Positions 18,257-28,519 are shown, numbered from the stretch's first letter. The stretch: 64,000 nucleotides of DNA from Martinezella rhizogenes (GCF_000799715.1 NZ_JUHG01000019.1:124001-188000), one strand, 5' to 3'. Program-made: numbers and translations. The notes: a model not told the origin generated them from the letters alone.

Positions 18257-19747
18257 CTACCGCATTTCTGTTCGGTGGCCTCGCAGCGTCGTTCGCACGA
18301 GGAAGAGGATTCTTTCCCTGCACAATAGGAATATGAGACCTGAGTATGTGATGCCGCCGACCAAAATCTCGGTGACCAGTCGCCACACCGGCGGCCAGTC
18401 ACCCAACACCGTCGACGCCGCCAGCACGACGACAAGCATGCCGAGATAGGCCGCCGTCGGTCTCAGAAACTGGACAAAATACTCCCCGATGCTCAATCCG
18501 ATCAGCCGGGAAACCATCCACAGCGTTACGGGCCACATCAGCAACACCTCGAGCATCAGCGCAAAGACAATGGTGGCAACACCGTATTTATAAAGGAGAA
18601 GGACCGTCAGGATCGTAACGATATTGCGGGCCAGTTGATAGTAAAACCACCAGTCCGATCGTCCCTGGCTTGTGATCAGAGACGCCTGGACAACGCCGAT
18701 GCTGCTCATCAGTCCGATAACGCAAAAGAAACGGACCGGCCAGATGGCTGTGGCCCAATGCGGTCCGAAGATCAGCGGGATGGCGTCGCCAGCCACCGTT
18801 GCAAGTCCCATGAACGCCGGAAAGGAAATGAGCGAGCAGCCGAAGGTCGTCATCAGAAACGCGTCGCGGACCTTGTTCTGGTCGTGCTGCAGGGAAGAGA
18901 GAAGAACGTGGGTGACCGAGGTCAAGCCGCCGGCGACAACGTTGTTGAGCATTTCAAACAGCCGTCTCGCGAAATTATAAATACCGAGTGCCGCGGGGCT
19001 AACCAACGTCCCAATGATCAATTGGTCCAGATTCATGGTTTGCAGGAACCGGTTCCCTGAAGCAAAGATGCCGTAATGCAGCAGTTCACGTAGACTGCTA
19101 AGCTTGATCCGGACGCCGGGTAGCCAGCCTGCGCCCCAGAAAGCTGCGGCACAAGCTGCCGCCGGCGCCGCGATCTGCGCGATCGCCAGTGCCCACAGGC
19201 CGAAGCCGGCCAGTATCAGCGACAGACAGATGATGGCGGAAACAACGGTGGAAATCGCCGTGCGCGTTGCCACCAAATGAAAGGACATCGTCCTTCCGAT
19301 CAGGGCATTCGGAACGATGATCATCATGTCGAAGAAGATCTTCAATCCGATAATCATCAAGAGGCCGACGATTTCATCATGCCCCAGTGAATGCGCAAGT
19401 AGCGGAGACAAGACGAACAACACACCATAGAGAAGTGCCGCCGAAAAAAACGATAGCCAGAAAACCGTATCGAGATGACTTCGTCTAATGGACTTTTGCT
19501 GGATCAGCGCTTCGCCAAAGGCGGTTGGCCCAAGGCCCGCGGCAAAACTCACAATGCTGAAAGCCAGCGCCACAAGGCCGAAATCCTGTGGCTGTAGAAA
19601 TCGCGATGTGACGATGAAAACCAGACCGTTGAGCACGGTCGGTATCAAGGTGTCCAGCGCCGACCAGAATGCCCCTCTCAGCGCAGCTCTCGATCGGTTT
19701 TCACTTAAATGCTCAAAAACGATATCGTCCGCTTCGGAAGCCAGCAA
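18257..19747 (-). CDS. Polysaccharide flippase (MOP/Wzx-like)
   Basis: A 496-residue membrane protein with 12-14 predicted helices, typical of lipid-linked oligosaccharide flippases. After a cytoplasmic start it shows ALRGAFWSALDTLIP and FLQPQDFGLVALAFSIVSF, the usual N-terminal signature. The first in-frame codon is TTG at 19747 just after an in-frame stop; no ATG fits better, so the exact start is uncertain. It is followed by the GT2 gene on the same strand. Confidence 0.85.
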   Translation of the reverse strand: MLASEADDIVFEHLSENRSRAALRGAFWSALDTLIPTVLNGLVFIVTSRFLQPQDFGLVALAFSIVSFAAGLGPTAFGEALIQQKSIRRSHLDTVFWLSFFSAALLYGVLFVLSPLLAHSLGHDEIVGLLMIIGLKIFFDMMIIVPNALIGRTMSFHLVATRTAISTVVSAIICLSLILAGFGLWALAIAQIAAPAAACAAAFWGAGWLPGVRIKLSSLRELLHYGIFASGNRFLQTMNLDQLIIGTLVSPAALGIYNFARRLFEMLNNVVAGGLTSVTHVLLSSLQHDQNKVRDAFLMTTFGCSLISFPAFMGLATVAGDAIPLIFGPHWATAIWPVRFFCVIGLMSSIGVVQASLITSQGRSDWWFYYQLARNIVTILTVLLLYKYGVATIVFALMLEVLLMWPVTLWMVSRLIGLSIGEYFVQFLRPTAAYLGMLVVVLAASTVLGDWPPVWRLVTEILVGGITYSGLIFLLCRERILFLVRTTLRGHRTEMR

Positions 19748-20359
19748 TCACGTACTCCGTCTGAGTGATTTGACATGCCCTATGACGCCAGCGTCTCCTT
19801 TGGCGTCCGTGAATTGCATATTTGGCCTGTCATCCGATGCGAACTGAAAGGCGAACTTGATGCTCATCTAGGCTACCCCCCGATTTTGTCCAGGGAAAGA
19901 CAAATATTGCATTGCAGCATGACATTCTGATCTAATTGACGTGCATGTCGAATTGCCGGGATAATTCCACCGGCGTCTGTTCACTCCCGATGGCTGCAAG
20001 CACCACTTTCCCCTGAAAAGCTGGGTTGCGGCTCCGATGCGGTCGTCTCGCCATGCATTCTTCTGTTTCCGGCATTTAGGCCAAGGTTTAGCAGGAGTTC
20101 CCTTCTTCCTCGCGGGTCCGGCATCCCCGGACCAGCCCTAGTCCGATGACACGGCCTAAAAAAGACGGAGAAAAATTGACAAATGGAATCTCCGGACTAA
20201 GTGACCCCTAGTTACTGGGGTCCATCATTTGTTTCCGACCATGGCATGATTTTGAGCTGTTGTTGTTCCGGCCCGTGATGAACGGTTGTGGCTTCACGGA
20301 ATATTTTTGCGAATAAAACGGGGCGCTTACGGCGTCGAGCAGTGGGATTTGAGCACAAT
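19748..20359. other. Divergent intergenic region between two flippase genes
   Basis: About 610 bases with no convincing gene. It must hold promoters for both flanking flippase genes. A TTGACA word lies at 20176-20181 without a good -10 partner, and a short GACCCC/GGGGTC hairpin at 20203-20222. Nothing else is recognised. Confidence 0.4.
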
Positions 20360-21844
20360 ATGACCAGCATCACCGGGCGGCTCTTCAAGGGAAGCATGTG
20401 GTTGAGCCTGTCGCGGGCGATTGTGAACGGGCTGGCGATGCTGAGCACGTTCGTCTTGGCGCGGTACCTGGCACCCTCTGATTTCGGTGTCGTCGCGTTG
20501 GGGATGACGATCCTGTTGATCGTCACTACCGTCACCGAATTTTCGCTTGCCGAGGCACTTATCCGGCACGAAAAGCCCGAGGAATCGCATTTCAGCGCCG
20601 CCTGGACACTCAACGCCGCCCGGGGATTGCTCCTCTGCCTCTTGTTTGCGGTCTGCGCCTACCCGGCCTCCAAACTGTTCGATGAGCCAAGGCTGTTCGG
20701 CGTCATGCTTGCGCTGGGCTTGAGCATGCTGATGGGCGGCTTGACCAACCCGCGCCGGATTATGTTGCAGCGCGATTTGATCTTCTGGCAGGAATTCGTC
20801 CTCAGCGTCTCGCAAAAGTTCACGGGCTTCGTCGCTGCCGTGGCAATCGCCGTCATCTATCACAGCTATTGGGCGCTGGTGATCGGGACGCTGGTGAGCC
20901 AGGCTACGAACGTCATCGTCTCCTATCTCGTACTGCCGTTCTGGCCCAGGATCACATTCCGGCACATGCGGGAATTCTTCTCCTTCTCCGCGTGGCTCAC
21001 GGCCGGCCAAATCGTCAGCACGCTCAACTGGCGTTTTGATTATCTGCTGGTCGGCAAGATGCTCGGCGGGGTCGCGCTCGGCTATTATTCCGTCGGCAGC
21101 AACCTGGCCATGATGCCCACGCGCGAAGCGACCGCGCCGCTTACCCAGACGATCTACCCCGCCTTCTCCAGCATTCGCGACGATCCGTCACGTCTCGCCG
21201 CTGCCTATCAGCGTGTGCAGGCGCTGGTCGCCGCGGTCGCACTTCCCGCCGGTATCGGGGTTGCGGTGGTCGCCGATCCACTGGTCAGGCTCGCGCTGGG
21301 TGAGAAATGGGTGCCGATCGTCTTCATCATCCAGTCGCTCGCCGCGGTTTTCGCGCTCCAGACATTGGGTTCGCTGGTGCAGCCGCTCGGCATGGCAAAG
21401 GGTGAGACACGGGTGCTGTTCATCCGCGACAGCCAGATGCTGTGTATCCGGGTTCCGATCATGATCGCCGGCCTGATTTTCTATGGGCTTCCGGGGGTCA
21501 TCCTTGGCCGCGTTTTCACCGGATTGTTCAGCACATTTATCAACATGATGCTGGTGCGGCGCTTCATCGGCGTCACGGTGTTGAAGCAGCTGTCGGTGAA
21601 CCTGCGCGCGCTCATAAGCGTCGCCGTTATGGCGGCGGGGGTTTCTCTTGCCGCCGGCCATCTGACCTACACAACTGACAAGGTCATGCTCACGCTGGAC
21701 TTGGTGATCCTGATTGCGCTGGGTGGTTTTCTGTACTGCGGATCAAGCTTGTTGCTCTGGATATCGATGCAGCGACCGGCCGGCCCCGAAACGGAGGTCC
21801 GGAATATCCTTGGCAAGATCCTTCCAAAATTTCGTCTCGCTTGA
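20360..21844 (+). CDS. Polysaccharide flippase (MOP/Wzx-like), second copy
   Basis: A 494-residue multi-helix membrane protein of the same family as the divergent gene to its left, but clearly diverged. It starts MTSITGRLFKGSMWLSL and has FVLARYLAPSDFGVVALGMT near residue 35. The ATG at 20360 is chosen because it places the family signature at the N-terminus. It is followed closely by the pyruvyltransferase gene. Confidence 0.85.
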   Translation: MTSITGRLFKGSMWLSLSRAIVNGLAMLSTFVLARYLAPSDFGVVALGMTILLIVTTVTEFSLAEALIRHEKPEESHFSAAWTLNAARGLLLCLLFAVCAYPASKLFDEPRLFGVMLALGLSMLMGGLTNPRRIMLQRDLIFWQEFVLSVSQKFTGFVAAVAIAVIYHSYWALVIGTLVSQATNVIVSYLVLPFWPRITFRHMREFFSFSAWLTAGQIVSTLNWRFDYLLVGKMLGGVALGYYSVGSNLAMMPTREATAPLTQTIYPAFSSIRDDPSRLAAAYQRVQALVAAVALPAGIGVAVVADPLVRLALGEKWVPIVFIIQSLAAVFALQTLGSLVQPLGMAKGETRVLFIRDSQMLCIRVPIMIAGLIFYGLPGVILGRVFTGLFSTFINMMLVRRFIGVTVLKQLSVNLRALISVAVMAAGVSLAAGHLTYTTDKVMLTLDLVILIALGGFLYCGSSLLLWISMQRPAGPETEVRNILGKILPKFRLA

Positions 21845-21903
21845 AGAATGCGCCGCAAATTTCCTGCCGCGTAGTTTGCAATACCAGTAAAGGGGAATGG
21901 GGA

Positions 21904-22908
21904 ATGACGTCACAATCAAATCTGGTCCTGATCGCAAAATTGCAGGACATGATTCACGATTGCCTGAAGGACTATGTCACCAAAGACGAGCCCGTGGCGA
22001 TTCTTGACTTTCCTGATATCCGCAACTGCGGCGACTCGGCCATCTGGTTGGGGGAAATGGCTTATCTCAAGGATAGGCACGGTAAGCGGCCGGCCTATGT
22101 TTCGCGGGTAAACGATTTCTCGCCCGATGATCTTGAACGCGTCATGCCGACGGGACCGATCTTCATCCATGGCGGCGGCAATTTCGGCGACATCTGGCCC
22201 GCGCATCAGGATTTCCGCGAGCGCGTGCTCGAGCGGTTCCCCAATCGTCAAGTCATCCAGTTTCCCCAGTCGATCCATTATAATTCGCAGGCCCGCCTGG
22301 ACGAGAGCGCGCGGATCATCGGACGCCACAAGAACTTCGTGTTGCTGGTCCGCGATGAGGAATCGAAAGAATTCGCGCACAAGCACTTCGATTGCATTGT
22401 GCGCCTCTGCCCGGACATGGCCTTCTCCATCGGCGCGCTCCCGCCTGCGGCGTCCGAATTCCCCGTGCTTGGAATGCTGCGGACGGATCTCGAAAAAGCT
22501 GGCAATGCCGATCTCTCGGCCTTTCCCGACATTCCGATGGAAGACTGGACAACCGAATCCGCCAGGCGCGTGCGCCTTTCCAAGGCATTTGGCGCGGCGG
22601 GAGCGTTCCTGGCGCTCAAGCCCGCGGAGGCGCGGCTACGTAAGCTCGATGCGGCCGCGCACAACCGCTTCCAGCGCGGTATTCGGCAGATTTCGCGCGG
22701 GCGCGCGATCGTGACCGATCGCCTGCATGTGCACATATGCTCGCTGCTGCTCGGACGACCACATGCTGTCCTCGACAACAGCTATGGCAAGATCCGGCGA
22801 TTCATGGCGGCATTTTCTGGCGGAACCGACCTGTCCTACAAGGCGGAGTCGCTTGCCGATGGGATCGCTTGGGCGCGGCAGCAGGCCAGCCGAGGCAATG
22901 CCGGATAA
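21904..22908 (+). CDS. Polysaccharide pyruvyl transferase family protein
   Basis: A 334-residue soluble enzyme of the family that moves pyruvate from PEP onto sugars of exopolysaccharides (ExoV/WcaK type). Visible marks are DFPDIRNCGDSAIWLGE near residue 30, FIHGGGNFGDIWP near 85 and VTDRLHVHIC near 270. ATG 21904 follows an AAAGGGGA box. It lies just after a flippase gene and before a terminator-like hairpin, so it probably decorates the same polymer. Confidence 0.9.
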   Translation: MTSQSNLVLIAKLQDMIHDCLKDYVTKDEPVAILDFPDIRNCGDSAIWLGEMAYLKDRHGKRPAYVSRVNDFSPDDLERVMPTGPIFIHGGGNFGDIWPAHQDFRERVLERFPNRQVIQFPQSIHYNSQARLDESARIIGRHKNFVLLVRDEESKEFAHKHFDCIVRLCPDMAFSIGALPPAASEFPVLGMLRTDLEKAGNADLSAFPDIPMEDWTTESARRVRLSKAFGAAGAFLALKPAEARLRKLDAAAHNRFQRGIRQISRGRAIVTDRLHVHICSLLLGRPHAVLDNSYGKIRRFMAAFSGGTDLSYKAESLADGIAWARQQASRGNAG

Positions 22909-23228
22909 CCGGCTGGGGATGGAAACATGCCTCTTGGGCAACTCTAGTAAAGGGGCGAAATTCGCCCCTTTATTGCTCCGGCGAACGGACATCGGAGCAT
23001 AATCCAGCGCGACATGAATGCAGCTATAAACGGTATGGCTTCGTGATTTCATAAGCCATCTCCGTTCAAGGCCCAGGGAGCATATCAGTTTTTCCCTTGA
23101 GCGTGGTCCAGCCGCGGGGGTTCACTCCAAGGTCCGATCAATGCTTAAAGAAAGACACTTTGTTCGTGTCCGATCCTGCCAGGGCATCGCCCGCCGACAT
23201 AGTGTCAACTTTCGAAGGACCGGATTTC
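22909..23228. other. Intergenic region with terminator, 320 bp
   Basis: Holds the terminator at 22949-22976 near its left end. The rest, about 250 bases, presumably carries the promoter of the GH5 gene. An open frame from 23097 runs into that gene in phase but has no ribosome-binding site. Confidence 0.4.
22949..22976 (+). terminator. Rho-independent terminator
   Basis: AAAGGGGCGAA at 22949-22959 pairs with TTCGCCCCTTT at 22961-22971, a GC-rich stem with a tight loop, followed by a T-rich stretch. It ends the flippase/pyruvyltransferase transcript. Confidence 0.8.
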
Positions 23229-24506
23229 ATGAGGCATTTTCCGCTCTGGCTAATCAGCCTGCTTGTCGCCTGCTTGATCTCGCTTGCACCGTCCGCGCGC
23301 GCGCAGGGATTTGTTCGTGCGGACCATCAGCAAATCGTGGACGGCAAGGGTAATCCCCTGATCTTGCGCGGGCTGGGCCTGGGAGGTTGGATGGTCCAGG
23401 AGGGTTATATGATGGGCCTATCCAATCTGAAGGCGCAGCATATCATTCGCGGCCGCATTTCCCGGATCATCGGTGAGAAAAAGACCGAGCAGTTCTATCA
23501 GTCCTGGCGCGACAACGCCGTGACGAAAGCCGACATCGACGCGATGGCCAAGTGGGGCTTCAACAGCGTGCGCCTACCGATGCATTGGAACCTGTTCATG
23601 AAGGACACGCCCGGCAGCACCGCCACGGGCAGGATCGTCTGGAACGAAGAGGGCTTTCGGCGTGTCGATGCGCTGATCGCCTGGCTGAAAGCCAACAACA
23701 TGTTCCTGATCCTCGACATGCACGCTACTCCGGGTGGCCAGGGTCATGACATTGCTATTTCCGATCGCGATCCGGACAAGCCCTCCCTCTGGGACAGTCG
23801 CGACAATCAGGAGAAAATGATCGCACTTTGGAGCGAGATTGCCCGGCGCTACAAGGATGAGCCGACCATTGCGGGTTACGATCTGCTCAACGAGCCAAAC
23901 TGGGGTTTTCAGGACAAGAACGATAAAGGTGGCTGCCGCGAAACCGGCAACGAGCCGCTGCGCGATCTCTATGAACGCACCATCCGCGCCATACGGGCGA
24001 TCGATACCAATCATATGCTGATCATCGAGGGCAATTGCTGGGGCAATAATTACCTCGGTATATTGCCGATAGCCGATCGCAACACGGCGCTGAGCTTCCA
24101 CAAATACTGGACCCCCACCACGCAGGAGTCGATCGAGCCATTCCTGAAATTGCGGGAACAATACGACATGCCGCTATGGAACGGCGAGTCCGGCGAGAAC
24201 AACAATGATTGGTACGCGCGCGCCGTCGCACTGCAGGAAAGGAACGGTATCGGCTGGTCGTGGTGGCCGTTAAAAAAGATCGGCGCGGGCAATCCCCTCG
24301 AAATCAAGGCTGGAGCAGACTACCGCCGCCTGTCTGCTTATCTTCGTGGGGAAGGCAAGAGGCCTCCGGCCAAGGTGGCCTTCGCCGGTCTCATGCAACT
24401 GGCAGCCGACAACCGTTTCGACAGAAATATCTATCATCAAGACGTGGTTGACGCCCTGTTGGGGGCCACGGATCGCCATGAGAAGATACCGTCCGGATCA
24501 CAATAA
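23229..24506 (+). CDS. Secreted glycoside hydrolase family 5 enzyme
   Basis: A 425-residue protein with a signal peptide (residues 1-25, cut after ARA) and a GH5 barrel. The acid/base glutamate is E222 in LLNEPNW and the nucleophile E320 in WNGESGE; the conserved HAT is near residue 165. It probably cleaves beta-glucan or trims the exopolysaccharide of the neighbouring genes. ATG 23229 was chosen because it begins the signal peptide. Confidence 0.9.
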   Translation: MRHFPLWLISLLVACLISLAPSARAQGFVRADHQQIVDGKGNPLILRGLGLGGWMVQEGYMMGLSNLKAQHIIRGRISRIIGEKKTEQFYQSWRDNAVTKADIDAMAKWGFNSVRLPMHWNLFMKDTPGSTATGRIVWNEEGFRRVDALIAWLKANNMFLILDMHATPGGQGHDIAISDRDPDKPSLWDSRDNQEKMIALWSEIARRYKDEPTIAGYDLLNEPNWGFQDKNDKGGCRETGNEPLRDLYERTIRAIRAIDTNHMLIIEGNCWGNNYLGILPIADRNTALSFHKYWTPTTQESIEPFLKLREQYDMPLWNGESGENNNDWYARAVALQERNGIGWSWWPLKKIGAGNPLEIKAGADYRRLSAYLRGEGKRPPAKVAFAGLMQLAADNRFDRNIYHQDVVDALLGATDRHEKIPSGSQ

Positions 24507-24627
24507 TTGCAATTGGCTGCCGCCCTACCCGTTGCGCAGCGATAGGTCCCGCTATTCCCGTGTTCGCCTTTTCGCGGAGGACGTCGTCTTTCCGTGTGAA
24601 CGCACCTCGGGAAGAGCGAGAGGCAGG

Positions 24628-25776
24628 TCAGGCCGCCTTGAGCGAACGCCTGCCAATACGGTTCAGCACCTTCCGGCCGAGTTTCTGGCCCGGACCTTCG
24701 ATCCTCGTAAATCCGATATAAGCAAGCGCATAGGCAAGCGGAATCAATGTCGAAAAGACGATGAAGAAGCGGGTTGATGCCGATATGTCGTCGCCCAGTT
24801 CCCGGATGACAAACGCGGCAATGGGCTGCAACAGAATGAGGTGGATGAGGTAGACGCCGAAGGAAAGTTCACCGAGCCAGTGAAAAAAACTGTTGCCGAG
24901 AAAGCGTGAAATCCAGCCGCCGAAGCGTCCGAGCAGGCCCGGAAACAGCTGGTGATGCACGAGAGCGAAGAAGCCGATCACCAGTAGAATACGGACGCCG
25001 ATCTTTACGGGCGTCATATCCCCGCCGATGGGGATCATGACCAGAGCTACGGCCAGCAGCGCATTCATGATGCTCTGCCGGCCACTGGCGAACAGGCCGC
25101 TGGCCAGCAGCATGCCGCAGAGGAATACGTGCATCTTCAGCGGCAAAAACGACGGCATGGGGAAATTCACATGCGCGGCTCCGATCAATTTCGAAAAGAC
25201 GAACGCCCCCGCCGCGACGAGGATGGCGCCCGGAAGCCATCCGATTTTTCTCAAAAGCAGCATGACAAAGGGGAACACGGCGTAAAACTGCATTTCCAGC
25301 CCCAGGCTCCAATCCGGCAGAGGCGTGCGGAACGCATATCCGGGAAAGAGCCCGAAGGCGAAGCTCACATGCATCAGCAGATTGCTCACCGTGCCATCCA
25401 GATAGCGCTCCGGCAACTGCGGGCCGTGCGCCAGAAAATTATCGATGGTCATGCGGCTTTCATAAATCATCGGGCCGAGAAGAAGCCCTACACAGAGCAG
25501 GACATAGTAGAGCGGTGCGATGCGAAAGAACCGCTTCAGCCAGAAATTTGCCCAGGTCGATGGCTTTTCCCATGGATTAGCGTCTTCGCGCAGCTGGTAG
25601 TGAAAGACCATCAAAAAGCCGGATAGCATGATGAACAGGTCAACACCCAAATCCGGCGACGACAAGATCGGAAGATGCCAGCCCGTCAATATCAGGCTGT
25701 GGCCGACGAGAACCCAGAGGGCGGCCAGGCCGCGAAGTCCATCCAGGCACTCGATCCGCTTGCTCTCAATGATCAT
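24628..25776 (-). CDS. Membrane acyltransferase (Acyl_transf_3/OafA type), second
   Basis: A 382-residue membrane protein with about ten helices and the family start IECLDGLRGLAALWVLVGHS (residues 8-27), then DLFIMLSGFLMVFHY near residue 46. It probably acylates a surface polysaccharide or lipid. It is transcribed towards the GH5 gene. It is distinct from the acyltransferase at 16236-17309. Confidence 0.85.
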   Translation of the reverse strand: MIIESKRIECLDGLRGLAALWVLVGHSLILTGWHLPILSSPDLGVDLFIMLSGFLMVFHYQLREDANPWEKPSTWANFWLKRFFRIAPLYYVLLCVGLLLGPMIYESRMTIDNFLAHGPQLPERYLDGTVSNLLMHVSFAFGLFPGYAFRTPLPDWSLGLEMQFYAVFPFVMLLLRKIGWLPGAILVAAGAFVFSKLIGAAHVNFPMPSFLPLKMHVFLCGMLLASGLFASGRQSIMNALLAVALVMIPIGGDMTPVKIGVRILLVIGFFALVHHQLFPGLLGRFGGWISRFLGNSFFHWLGELSFGVYLIHLILLQPIAAFVIRELGDDISASTRFFIVFSTLIPLAYALAYIGFTRIEGPGQKLGRKVLNRIGRRSLKAA

Positions 25777-25909
25777 CCGGTGTCCCTTTTGGCTGAGGCG
25801 GAGCGTCGCAAGCTACCTCAATATGCTGCGTCGCACAACACGCAGTCGTCATCCGTGAAGAACAAGGATTAGCCGATTGCCGGCATTGGGTTTGATGTTT
25901 CGAATGCCG

Positions 25910-26081
25910 AATTTCTCCGCCCATAATCTCACGGCCTGATGAGAGACGACGATACCTCGCGCTGCCAGCATATCCTCGACCATGCGCAGGCTGAGCAGAA
26001 ACCCGAAATAGAGCCATGCGGCATGGGCAATCGCCTCCGCCAGATTCCACATCGTCGATGCCAGGTTGACGTTACAGTGCC
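25910..26081 (-). mobile_element. IS6-family insertion sequence remnant
   Basis: The reverse strand encodes an IS6-type transposase N-terminal stretch (AAWLYFGFLLSLRMVEDML, then GIVVSHQAVRLWAEKFG), closely related to the intact transposase at 53295-54002. Its right edge GTTACAGTGCC (26071-26081) matches the right edge of that intact copy. The catalytic part is gone. It has the same orientation as the intact copy. Confidence 0.75.
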
Positions 26082-26402
26082 TTTGCGCGGTCTTCTCAAC
26101 CACCGGATCCGATTCCCTGCCTGCTTCTCGGTCAACTTGCAACAGATACCGAATGGGCCAGCCGGAGTATTGGCACAGGCCTCGTGAAGCATGCCCTCGA
26201 ACGGTGTGTGCACGCTGCTGCGCTGATCGGCGGGCGGGCATTGATGGTCAATGCCGTTGATAAGGAGGCCGCTGAATTTTGGCAACGGCGAGGTTTCGCA
26301 CCGTCCAAGGACGACCCCTTGATCCTGTTCCGCCCGATCACCGGTATTGCTGCTTCACTGGCGCTGGCCAAGCATGGGCAAAGATTGCCGAGCTTTGGTT
26401 GA
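26082..26402 (+). pseudogene. GNAT toxin-like acetyltransferase, 5' part lost
   Basis: The frame is open from exactly the base after the IS6 edge. It reads as the C-terminal half of a GNAT acetyltransferase of the kind paired with DUF1778 antitoxins: PDPIPCLLLGQLATD, then WASRSIGTGLVK, NAVDKEAAEFWQRRGF and the final RPITGIAASL. The N-terminal half and any antitoxin gene are missing, so it should be inactive. Confidence 0.7.
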
Positions 26403-26983
26403 ATGAAATTGCGAAAGCAATTATCAGATGTGCTGCGCAACAACAATTATGGAACAGGCATGCCGAGACGGTCCGCACTCGTTCGATATCGGCCTGGACA
26501 ACAACGGCTCTTGCTTGCCGCCTATATCCGAAATGGGCGCGAAAATTGTCCCATCCCGAACCCCCAGACACTCATAAAGAATTAGACATTATAGTACTCT
26601 GCCCAATGCCCGTAAAAGTGGTCGAGGTTGCAAAATACCTTCCCACTTGAGGTATTTGAACCTCTGATTCCGTTATCCTGATGGATTAGACGAAGTGCTC
26701 AACAAAGGCCCACACATGGCGGTCTTGAACATACTCGGACTGTCGGGCGCTAACTTGAATTGGCTAAGCTTCTAATTTAATAGGACAACCGTGCGGAAAC
26801 ACAATATTATTCAACTAGCACTTCGTCCGCACGAATCCGACATGCCGGATACGAGCGGCAATCTACCCCGACGCAGCTAAACCTTTGCCAGCTCGCACCG
26901 GCAAAAGCGTGAGACTGGTTGCAGTGTTTGTCCCGATCGAAAGCATGCCGCGTGCATCGATGAGCAGCGCTCTATAATGATCG
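26403..26983. other. Gene-poor stretch, 580 bp
   Basis: No gene recognised. It includes a short inverted repeat AAATACCT (26633-26640) and AGGTATTT (26650-26657). It is AT-rich near 26740-26820 and probably decayed DNA beside the IS remnant. Confidence 0.4.
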
Positions 26984-27739
26984 CTACGCCACTGCCTGCG
27001 CTCCGGTGATTTCGACCAGCGAACCACACATGAACGCCGCCTCATCGGACGCTAGGAACGCGACCAGCGCGGCAACCTCGTCAGGCTTGCCGATGCGACC
27101 GAACGGAACCATCTTGTCGAGATCGGCAATCGTACGGCCCGACCGTTTGACGCCGGCTTCGAGCATCGGCGTATGGATTTCGCCTGGACAGACGGCGTTC
27201 ACGCGGATCTTGTCCGGCGCGTAGTCACGCGCGAGATTTTGCGTGAAGGCAGCTACGGCGGCTTTGGTCGTGCTGTAGGCAATGTGGTTCGGCGCCGGAT
27301 AGAGACCCCACTGCGAGGCTGTGTTGACGATTGCGCCGCCGCCGGCAGCGATCATATGCGGTAGCGTCGCCCTGCAGAGATGGAACATCGAGTCGAGGTT
27401 TACGGTGAAGCTAACATCCCAGTCCTCATCCGACAGTGACAGCAGATTTCCACGACGATTGATGCCAGCATTGTTGACAAGAACGTCGATCCGCTCGTTG
27501 AGAGCGAAAGCCTTCTGGACCAGAGCGAAGCAGGAGTCCTTCTTTGAGATATCAGCGGCGATCACCGTTGCCGCACCGCCCTCCGCTTCGATGCTCTTCA
27601 CGACCTCCCGAGCGGCCTCTTCGTTAACGTCGGTGACCACGACCAAAGCGCCTTCGGACGCCAGGCGGCGTGCGATCGCCGACCCGATACCCCCACCTGC
27701 ACCCGTGACGATCGCAACTTTGTTCTCGAACCGCTTCAT
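26984..27739 (-). CDS. Short-chain dehydrogenase/reductase
   Basis: A 251-residue classical SDR. Cofactor loop TGAGGGIG is near residue 12, NNAG near 88, and the catalytic YSTTK near 153. The start at 27739 is preceded by GGGGAGAA. It is the last gene of the hydroxyproline-type operon. Its substrate is not obvious; it may reduce or oxidise a hydroxyl group on a related amino acid or acid. Confidence 0.9.
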   Translation of the reverse strand: MKRFENKVAIVTGAGGGIGSAIARRLASEGALVVVTDVNEEAAREVVKSIEAEGGAATVIAADISKKDSCFALVQKAFALNERIDVLVNNAGINRRGNLLSLSDEDWDVSFTVNLDSMFHLCRATLPHMIAAGGGAIVNTASQWGLYPAPNHIAYSTTKAAVAAFTQNLARDYAPDKIRVNAVCPGEIHTPMLEAGVKRSGRTIADLDKMVPFGRIGKPDEVAALVAFLASDEAAFMCGSLVEITGAQAVA

Positions 27740-27752
27740 GGTGTTCTCCCCT

Positions 27753-28511
27753 TTATCTGATGTAGCTTCCGCCGTTGACGTCGAGCGTCGCACCGTTGAG
27801 CGACGCCTGTCCCGGCCGTAGAATGAATGCGACGAGTTCGGCGACTTCGCTCGGTTCGGCCATCTCGCCGATCGGAATGTCCGATACGGCCGCTGCTTTT
27901 CCGTGCGCGGCGATGAACTCCTCCGCCATGTCGGTGCGCACCCATCCGGGTGCGATCGCAACCGCAGTCACACCATCGGCGCCGAAGCTGCGGGCGATCG
28001 ACTTTGTCAGATTGACGAGTGCCGCTTTTGTGGAGCCGTACGGCAGGGCGTCGGCCGTGTATCCACGTTGACCTGCCCGGCTTGCCATGTTGACGATCCG
28101 CCCACCGCCGTTCGCCTTGAAGTGGCCGATGGCTTCCTTGCAGAGATCTGCGGCGGCGAAGAAGTTGATCTGAAACTCCCGCTGCCATGCAGCCTTCCAG
28201 TCCGCAGCGGATACGTCGATCGAAATCTCGGTGCGGATCCCCGCATTGTTTACGAGCGCATGGATCCGTCCCGCCAGTGCCAAGGATTTCTCCCAGAGTT
28301 TGAACGGGCCTTCATCGGATGACAGATCACCCTGAACGATCCAACCCTCTCCGCCAATTGCGGAGAGCAACGCCTCGGTGCCTGACTTGTCGCGACCGTA
28401 ATGGATAATTGGCCGGGCGCCTTCAGCGGCAAGCTGTTTGACGATGGCTGCGCCAATGCCTCCCGAGGCACCGGTTACGAGTATAGTTTGCCCTTCGAGT
28501 GCTTTCGTCAT
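27753..28511 (-). CDS. Short-chain dehydrogenase/reductase, second
   Basis: A 252-residue classical SDR with TGASGGIG near residue 14, NNAG near 90 and YGSTK near 155. It sits eight bases after the racemase-family gene and 13 before the other SDR. Two adjacent, non-identical SDRs suggest two oxidation steps or two stereoisomers. The substrate is unknown. Confidence 0.9.
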   Translation of the reverse strand: MTKALEGQTILVTGASGGIGAAIVKQLAAEGARPIIHYGRDKSGTEALLSAIGGEGWIVQGDLSSDEGPFKLWEKSLALAGRIHALVNNAGIRTEISIDVSAADWKAAWQREFQINFFAAADLCKEAIGHFKANGGGRIVNMASRAGQRGYTADALPYGSTKAALVNLTKSIARSFGADGVTAVAIAPGWVRTDMAEEFIAAHGKAAAVSDIPIGEMAEPSEVAELVAFILRPGQASLNGATLDVNGGSYIR

Positions 28512-28519
28512 TCCTCACC

